Shown piece by piece: positions 6,658 through 9,693 of a DNA stretch of 9,693 nucleotides. How positions within the stretch are numbered: position 1 is the stretch's first letter; the number at the start of each line of letters is the position of its first letter. The notes under the pieces were generated by a model. That model did not search any database, was not told the DNA's origin, and was given only the letters and a program-made list of their open reading frames with translations. Location of the stretch: positions 1-9,693 of the forward strand of contig CALGTV010000022.1 in the NCBI GenBank assembly GCA_937902395.1, in the 5' to 3' direction. The translations under genes were made by a program, and so were the position numbers. Source of the DNA: an uncultured Ruminococcus sp. GTDB taxonomy: Bacteria > Bacillota > Clostridia > Oscillospirales > Ruminococcaceae.

Positions 6658-7657
6658 AACCATTTTTATGCAATCTGCTCAATTGTAGCTGTATGAACTC
6701 ATCAGCAAGACTTTCAGCCTCTGCATAGGAGGATAAAGTATAGCATCGACCGCGGAATTTCGCAGAGCCGTAATATCCATTCATATACCATGCGGCGTGT
6801 TTTCTTGCCTCATGTATAGCAAATTCTTCAGGTTTCACGCTGTTTTCAAGCATCAATCGAATATGCCTGAGCATAACAAGCATTTTTTCCTCAACTGTAG
6901 GACGGGTATATTCTCTTTTCTCCATTGCCGCCCTTATTTCCTCGAAAATAAAGGGATTTCCATAACTTCCTCTGCCCACCATGACCAAATCACAGCCCGT
7001 TTCCTGATACATACGCAAACAGCTTTCACCGTCGGTTATATCGCCGTTGCCGATTACGGGAATTTTCACAGCCTCTTTCACCGCTTTTATCACGCTGATA
7101 TCAGCTGTTCCGCTGTAGAACATATCCCGCGTCCGTCCATGAACTGCCACAGCCGCCGCACCTGCAGATTCCACAGCCCTTGCCATTTCCACAGCATTAA
7201 TTGTATCCGCAGACCAACCGCTTCGAATCTTCACAGTAACAGGGATATCTCCTGCGGCTTTTACCGCCGCTTCCGTTATCTCTGCCGCAAGCTTCGGATT
7301 TTTCATCAGTGCCGAACCTGCTCCGGTATTTACAACTTTTGGTACCGGACAGCCCATATTTATATCAATGATATCGGGCTTGTACTCTAAAACTATCTTT
7401 ACAGCCTCCGCCATGAAATCCGCTTCATATCCGAAAAGCTGTATTCCCATTGGACGCTCACCATCGGTTATGGTGCATAGCTCCGCAGTTTTTCTGTCGC
7501 TGTAGCATATACCCTTGGCTGATACCATTTCGCTAACTGTATACGCCGCACCGTACTCTCTGCACATCAGGCGGTATGACTTATCCGCCACCCCTGCCAT
7601 TGGAGCTAAAGCCGCCGATTTTTCCAGCGTTACATTTCCAATTTTTATATTATCCAT
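6656..7657 (-). CDS. dusB: tRNA-dihydrouridine synthase, DusB type
   Basis: FMN-dependent cytoplasmic enzyme that reduces uridine to dihydrouridine in the D-loop of tRNA. The start at 7657 (MDNIKIGNVTL) gives 333 aa, the normal family length, and makes an ATGGATAA overlap with the gtrA-like stop; a longer start at 7717 would run 20 non-conserved residues into that gene. The TIM barrel opens LAPMAGVADKSYR (18-30). The catalytic cysteine is Cys103 in INMGCPVPKV. Further conserved segments are KIRSGW, VHGRTRDMFYSG (phosphate and tRNA contacts) and VIGNGDI followed by VMVGRGSYGNP. There is no strong Shine-Dalgarno, so translation is probably coupled to the upstream gene. It ends at a hairpin of opposite orientation. 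Confidence 0.95.
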   Translation of the reverse strand: MDNIKIGNVTLEKSAALAPMAGVADKSYRLMCREYGAAYTVSEMVSAKGICYSDRKTAELCTITDGERPMGIQLFGYEADFMAEAVKIVLEYKPDIIDINMGCPVPKVVNTGAGSALMKNPKLAAEITEAAVKAAGDIPVTVKIRSGWSADTINAVEMARAVESAGAAAVAVHGRTRDMFYSGTADISVIKAVKEAVKIPVIGNGDITDGESCLRMYQETGCDLVMVGRGSYGNPFIFEEIRAAMEKREYTRPTVEEKMLVMLRHIRLMLENSVKPEEFAIHEARKHAAWYMNGYYGSAKFRGRCYTLSSYAEAESLADEFIQLQLSRLHKNG

Positions 7658-8132
7658 TTGATTTGCTTTCGTCTTTCTTTTTGAATACAAAGAGCTTGCT
7701 AAGGAGGTAATTAGCAATGAATATAATCACCTGACTTGCAAATGTTATAATTGTCTGACTGATATGGAGCAAATCGCAGAAAACAAAGAATATCAGCCAT
7801 TCCATAACGAGAGTTGCAATTCTTGCCCCGTAAAAAGACAGAAATACGTTAATAAACTCTTCTTTTGTCTTTGTCTCATTTTTGAATACGTATTTTTTGT
7901 TTGTGAAAAATGCAAAGGTCACGGCACATATCCATGAAAATACAACTCCTGCTGTGTTTTCCCACTTAGGAGTACCCGGAACAACGGCAAATAATCCCAG
8001 TTTTGTTACAATAGAAACGAGGGTAGTAAGACAGCCAAAAACGAGATAAAGCCATTTTTCTTCGTATTTATAATAGATATCTTGTAACTTTTTCGGAAGT
8101 ATACCTACAAAAGCCTTTATTAATTTTTCCAT
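7650..8132 (-). CDS. GtrA-like four-helix membrane protein
   Basis: 160-aa integral membrane protein of the GtrA family (PF04138 type), members of which are linked to moving lipid-linked sugars across the membrane or to decorating cell-surface polysaccharides; the substrate here is unknown. The start at 8132 is chosen for AAAGGAA about 7 nt upstream and a promoter ending just before it; an ATG 16 codons earlier overlaps that promoter. Four hydrophobic segments lie at about 27-52, 60-77, 95-119 and 124-149. Helix 2 is followed by the family-typical FFTNKKYVFK (75-84), and helix 4 by NYLLSKLFVFKKK. The last 8 bp overlap dusB. No glycosyltransferase gene is adjacent, so it may be an orphan GtrA. 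Confidence 0.88.
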   Translation of the reverse strand: MEKLIKAFVGILPKKLQDIYYKYEEKWLYLVFGCLTTLVSIVTKLGLFAVVPGTPKWENTAGVVFSWICAVTFAFFTNKKYVFKNETKTKEEFINVFLSFYGARIATLVMEWLIFFVFCDLLHISQTIITFASQVIIFIANYLLSKLFVFKKKDESKSNG

Positions 8133-8163
8133 TTTAACATTCCTTTCAAAAGCATATATAATT

Positions 8164-8192
8164 ATTATATCAATTATCAACTATATTTTCAA
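8164..8192 (-). promoter_or_regulatory. Predicted sigma-A promoter of gtrA-dusB
   Basis: On the minus strand TTGAAA (8187-8192), a 17-bp spacer and a perfect TATAAT (8164-8169). The predicted start near 8157 leaves a 25-nt leader to the gtrA-like ATG. Confidence 0.75.
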
Positions 8193-8240
8193 GTATATTT
8201 TCCAAAAAAACAAAAATCCTCCGATTTCTTGTTCACTTTA

Positions 8241-8286
8241 AACAAAAAATAAGAAACTGCCGCAGATAATTCCACAGCAGTTTCTT
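8241..8286 (-). terminator. Intrinsic terminator
   Basis: A perfect 10-bp stem, aagaaactgc (8251-8260) with gcagtttctt (8277-8286), extends inward by wobble pairs to about 15 bp. On the minus strand it is followed by ATTTTTTG. It ends the candidate small RNA and separates it from the gtrA promoter. Confidence 0.8.
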
Positions 8287-8348
8287 GTTAAGGTATGTGC
8301 TTATTGTTTATTTCTTATTCCAATTAATATACATTTCTTTTTTTCTAT
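8241..8348 (-). ncRNA. Candidate small RNA of about 105 nt, unknown family
   Basis: A near-consensus promoter (8355-8383) and a strong intrinsic terminator (8241-8286) bracket a short transcription unit with no convincing gene. The 5' half is A-rich and probably unstructured; the 3' half is the terminator stem. The only frame is an 8-codon one at 8334-8308 (MYINWNKK) with no ribosome site. Because gtrA has its own promoter downstream of the terminator, this looks like an independent RNA; it could instead be an attenuated leader of the gtrA-dusB operon. I recognise no known RNA family. Confidence 0.45.
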
Positions 8349-8354
8349 GACACT

Positions 8355-8383
8355 ATTATACTCCATTTGACCGTATATTGCAA
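8355..8383 (-). promoter_or_regulatory. Predicted sigma-A promoter of the candidate small RNA
   Basis: On the minus strand TTGCAA (8378-8383), a 17-bp spacer and TATAAT (8355-8360). The hexamers and spacing are the same as at the capA-like promoter. The predicted start is near 8348. Confidence 0.65.
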
Positions 8384-8663
8384 TAACAGCATTATTTCAG
8401 CTAAAATACAAATCGGTTACAAAAATGACAAAAGTTGTTTGAATATCAAAAAAATAAATTTCTTCGTCATTTTTTTGTTCAGTTCGCCTGCTGTCAAAAT
8501 TTTCTATGACATTTTTGCGGCTTTCTGCATAGAATATATTATACGGCAATATCTCTGCACAGCGGCAGATGTCATTAAGGCACCGGTGCCGCCCATGAGC
8601 AGCTGTTTGGAAATACTGCCGTTTTATATAGATATAGGACAGCTGACTGATACGCTATAGTGT
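8384..8663. other. Stretch without a convincing gene between spoIIID and the small-RNA promoter
   Basis: No frame here has a ribosome site. The right half is less AT-rich and contains a perfect 12-bp palindrome, ggcaccggtgcc (8579-8590). A 12-bp direct repeat ttttctatgaca occurs at 8500-8511 and again at 8341-8352. On the plus strand a TTGACC / CATTAT pair (8367-8395, 17-bp spacer) faces the terminator at 8637-8688, which would define a plus-strand RNA of about 290 nt; this is speculative. Confidence 0.4.
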
Positions 8664-8688
8664 TCAGTTGTGCTGTCCCTGTTTTTTT
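8637..8688 (+). terminator. Terminator-like hairpin on the plus strand at the spoIIID 3' end
   Basis: A 7-bp stem, ggacagc (8637-8643) with gctgtcc (8672-8678), contains a second 5-bp stem, actga (8646-8650) with tcagt (8664-8668). On the plus strand it is followed by ctg and T7 (8682-8688). The hairpin spans the spoIIID stop codon. The T-run is also the Lys codons of the spoIIID C-terminus, so part of the pattern may be coincidental. No U-run follows on the minus strand. Confidence 0.4.
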
Positions 8689-8945
8689 CTTCTTTCGGCA
8701 ATCTCGCTGTATTTCCGCTTCGTAGCAAGACCTCCTCTGATATGACGCTCCTGCTTGTTTATTTCCAATATATCCTTGACCTGCCTATATAGTGCAGGAT
8801 TTTCTTTTTTCAGCCGTTCACTTACATCCTTATGCACAGTGCTTTTGGATATGCCGAACTTTTTCGCTGCTGACCGTACTGTTGCCTTATTTTCAATTAT
8901 GTATTGCCCCAGCGTTACTGCCCTCTGTGCTGGCTGTTCTTTCAC
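8664..8945 (-). CDS. spoIIID: SpoIIID, sporulation DNA-binding transcriptional regulator
   Basis: 93-aa cytoplasmic DNA-binding protein that in Bacillus and clostridia activates and represses mother-cell genes of the sigma-E regulon. The start is GTG at 8945, with AAGGAG 9 nt upstream. The helix-turn-helix spans about 22-41 (ATVRSAAKKFGISKSTVHKD), matching the family's strongly conserved core, followed by SERLKKENPAL. The second DNA-contact region shows RHIRGGLATKRKY at 67-79, the family hallmark RH(L/I)RGGxATxxKY. Length equals the Bacillus protein. It stands alone, downstream of the small-ORF operon terminator. Upstream, the minus strand has CATATACATT (8985-8994), which resembles a sigma-E -10, but I see no convincing -35. 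Confidence 0.95.
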   Translation of the reverse strand: MKEQPAQRAVTLGQYIIENKATVRSAAKKFGISKSTVHKDVSERLKKENPALYRQVKDILEINKQERHIRGGLATKRKYSEIAERRKKQGQHN

Positions 8946-9070
8946 TCCGAATCACTCCTTTTTGCTTTTATTCTGCGGACAGTAAATGTATATGCAGAAT
9001 AAATAGGGATAATTCGGAAATTGTGGATTTATACCATTAGACTTATCTATTGTTGTTTAGGGATTGGTAT

Positions 9071-9108
9071 TATAAAAACACTGCACAGATTCCGCTCCTG
9101 TGCAGTGT
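9071..9108 (-). terminator. Intrinsic terminator of the right-edge small-ORF operon
   Basis: A perfect 11-bp GC-rich stem, acactgcacag (9078-9088) with ctgtgcagtgt (9098-9108), has a 9-nt loop and is followed on the minus strand by TTTTTATA. It starts 5 bp after the stop of the 62-aa gene. Confidence 0.9.
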
Positions 9109-9112
9109 CGTA

Positions 9113-9301
9113 TCAATTCTGATGCCTTACAACTCCATACTCGTCATCAAGACGGAAATAGGGGCAGGCATAATTCGTACCCGATAAAAATCGGCACATC
9201 TCGTCCTCGTCAAGGTTTATCATACACACATAGCAGTCGTAATCCTCGTCATAGACGTAATTTGTACACATTTCGCAGTTTGTTGGTTTATTCTTATTCA
9301 T
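9113..9301 (-). CDS. Small acidic Cys-rich protein, probably DUF6472 family
   Basis: 62-aa cytoplasmic protein of unknown function. It has five cysteines, arranged CEMC (9-12), CYVC (23-26) and a later pair of single Cys in EMCRF and YACPYF, so four to six thiols could bind a metal such as zinc; this is inference. The core YDEDYDCYVC...NLDEDEMCRFL...CPYFRLDDEYG matches my memory of DUF6472, a short family common in Ruminococcus and relatives. The start ATG at 9301 overlaps the stop of the preceding frame by ATGA, indicating coupled translation. It is the last gene before a strong terminator. Confidence 0.8.
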   Translation of the reverse strand: MNKNKPTNCEMCTNYVYDEDYDCYVCMINLDEDEMCRFLSGTNYACPYFRLDDEYGVVRHQN

Positions 9302-9560
9302 TCCTTATGTACCTCTATCAATTCAATAAAATCTGTTAAAGTCAGCTCATATCCTGTATAAATCTCTGATACTCCATTTTCTTCTGAAACGTTGTCTTTG
9401 AATATTACCTGATTTTTCCTCGTTCAATCAATACACTATATTGATTACATTCATATTCACAACAAACAATATTTTCCGACCGTGCAATTACAAGAAGTTC
9501 CGAAGCCATAGCTTGATTACTCAATTCTGCTTCTGCAAAGTCATATATAATATCGCTCAT
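9298..9560 (-). pseudogene. Small ORF split by a -1 frameshift at an A5 run
   Basis: From ATG 9560 (GGGAG 10 nt upstream) the frame runs 51 codons (MSDIIYDFAEAELSNQ... to IERGKIR) and stops at 9405. One extra base in the A-run at 9413-9417 joins it to a second frame (NQVIFKDNVSEENG... to EVHKE) that ends in TGA at 9298-9300, overlapping the next start as ATGA. The fused product would be 87 aa, acidic, with Cys residues near 32, 33 and 37. The stop overlapping the next start, and the reasonable amino-acid mix on both sides, argue that the two halves were one gene. It may be a real mutation, a base-calling error, or slippage-dependent expression. I do not recognise the family. Confidence 0.65.
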
Positions 9561-9583
9561 TAATATTCATCTCCCGGAATTTT

Positions 9584-9643
9584 TTACAGGTTCTTGCCAT
9601 TTTTTCTTGTATCCTCGCTGAGGTCGTAAATTACTTTAGCCAT
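9584..9643 (-). CDS. 19-codon ORF of unknown function, possibly interrupted
   Basis: ATG at 9643 has GGAG 6 nt upstream and overlaps the preceding stop as ATGGCTAA. It encodes MAKVIYDLSEDTRKNGKNL and then TAA. In the same frame seven more codons (KIPGDEY) follow before TAA at 9560-9562, which overlaps the ATG of the next ORF as TAATG. The intact form may therefore be a 27-codon ORF with a nonsense mutation. Its VIYDL resembles the IIYDF at the start of the next ORF. Function unknown; it may be only a coupling leader. Confidence 0.4.
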   Translation of the reverse strand: MAKVIYDLSEDTRKNGKNL

Positions 9644-9693
9644 TATTAACTCCAAAAATTATTGCTTTTATTTGTTCATCAGACAAGCCATAA
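9636..9693 (-). CDS. C-terminal fragment of a gene entering from the right edge
   Basis: A frame open to the window edge encodes the last 18 residues, YGLSDEQIKAIIFGVNNG, and then TAA. The segment reads as a short amphipathic helix. The stop overlaps the next ATG by 8 bp, which supports it as a real upstream operon member. Too short to assign. Confidence 0.45.
   Translation of the reverse strand, partial: YGLSDEQIKAIIFGVNNG

Noticed and set aside
6797..7390. 197-codon plus-strand frame opposite dusB
   Set aside because: The minus strand encodes an unmistakable full-length DusB; the plus product is rich in His, Cys and Arg with no family motifs.
8204..8231. Second small hairpin with GGAG loop followed by T-rich sequence after the small-RNA terminator
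   Set aside because: The stem is only 5-7 A/T-rich pairs including a wobble, too weak to call as a tandem terminator.
8308..8334. 8-codon frame MYINWNKK inside the candidate small RNA, as a leader peptide
   Set aside because: No Shine-Dalgarno, a single Trp, and no biosynthetic gene downstream; attenuation by this peptide is not supported.
8504..8596. 30-codon minus-strand frame MGGTGALMTSAAVQRY... ending MSQ-like before TAG
   Set aside because: The last residues are KMS before TAG. The composition is protein-like, but there is no ribosome site and the frame is closed by a stop just upstream; it may be a gene remnant but cannot be supported.
8367..8660. 97-codon plus-strand frame after spoIIID
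   Set aside because: It starts at TTG without a ribosome site, and the product is an unordered Phe/Ile-rich string typical of AT-rich noncoding DNA. The region is kept only as a possible RNA.

Overview
The window is a low-GC Gram-positive chromosome segment that fits a cellulolytic Ruminococcus close to R. flavefaciens (Oscillospiraceae). Three adjacent minus-strand genes have the module content and order of the R. flavefaciens sca cluster (scaC-scaA-scaB). The species assignment is inferred from architecture; no search was run. Every convincing gene is on the minus strand.

Layout in transcription order, from high to low coordinates. At the right edge, 9693-9113, is a string of very small overlapping ORFs. 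They are a truncated C-terminus, a 19-codon ORF with an in-frame stop, an 87-codon ORF split by a -1 frameshift at an A5 run, and an intact 62-aa acidic Cys-rich protein of DUF6472 type. A strong intrinsic terminator follows (9071-9108). Next is spoIIID (8945-8664), the small sporulation DNA-binding regulator. The 370 bp after it hold no convincing gene, but contain a near-consensus promoter and a terminator that bracket a candidate small RNA of about 105 nt (8348-8241). A GtrA-like membrane protein gene and a dusB-type tRNA-dihydrouridine synthase gene form an operon with an 8-bp overlap and their own promoter. A monocistronic CapA-family lipoprotein gene follows (6462-5191).

The cellulosome scaffoldin operon fills the left half. 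A TATAAT promoter at 5034-5062 is followed by a structured leader of about 220 nt. Then come scaC (adaptor: cohesin plus dockerin), scaA (divergent cohesin-like module, Thr/Pro linker, canonical cohesin, dockerin) and scaB (cut by the window edge after 715 codons: signal peptide, three ScaA-type cohesins, then a second cohesin type that has begun to repeat with a 145-residue period). No terminator was seen between the three genes. In the R. flavefaciens model, enzymes bind ScaA and the first ScaB cohesins directly or through ScaC, and the ScaA dockerin docks on the second-type ScaB cohesins. The two cohesin types visible in ScaB fit this.

The cellulosome cluster itself is a known system. The less expected items are the homology of the ScaA N-terminal module to its own cohesin, the long structured leader before scaC, the candidate small RNA, plus-strand terminator-like hairpins at the 3' ends of minus-strand genes, and the decaying or slippage-prone small-ORF operon at the right edge.
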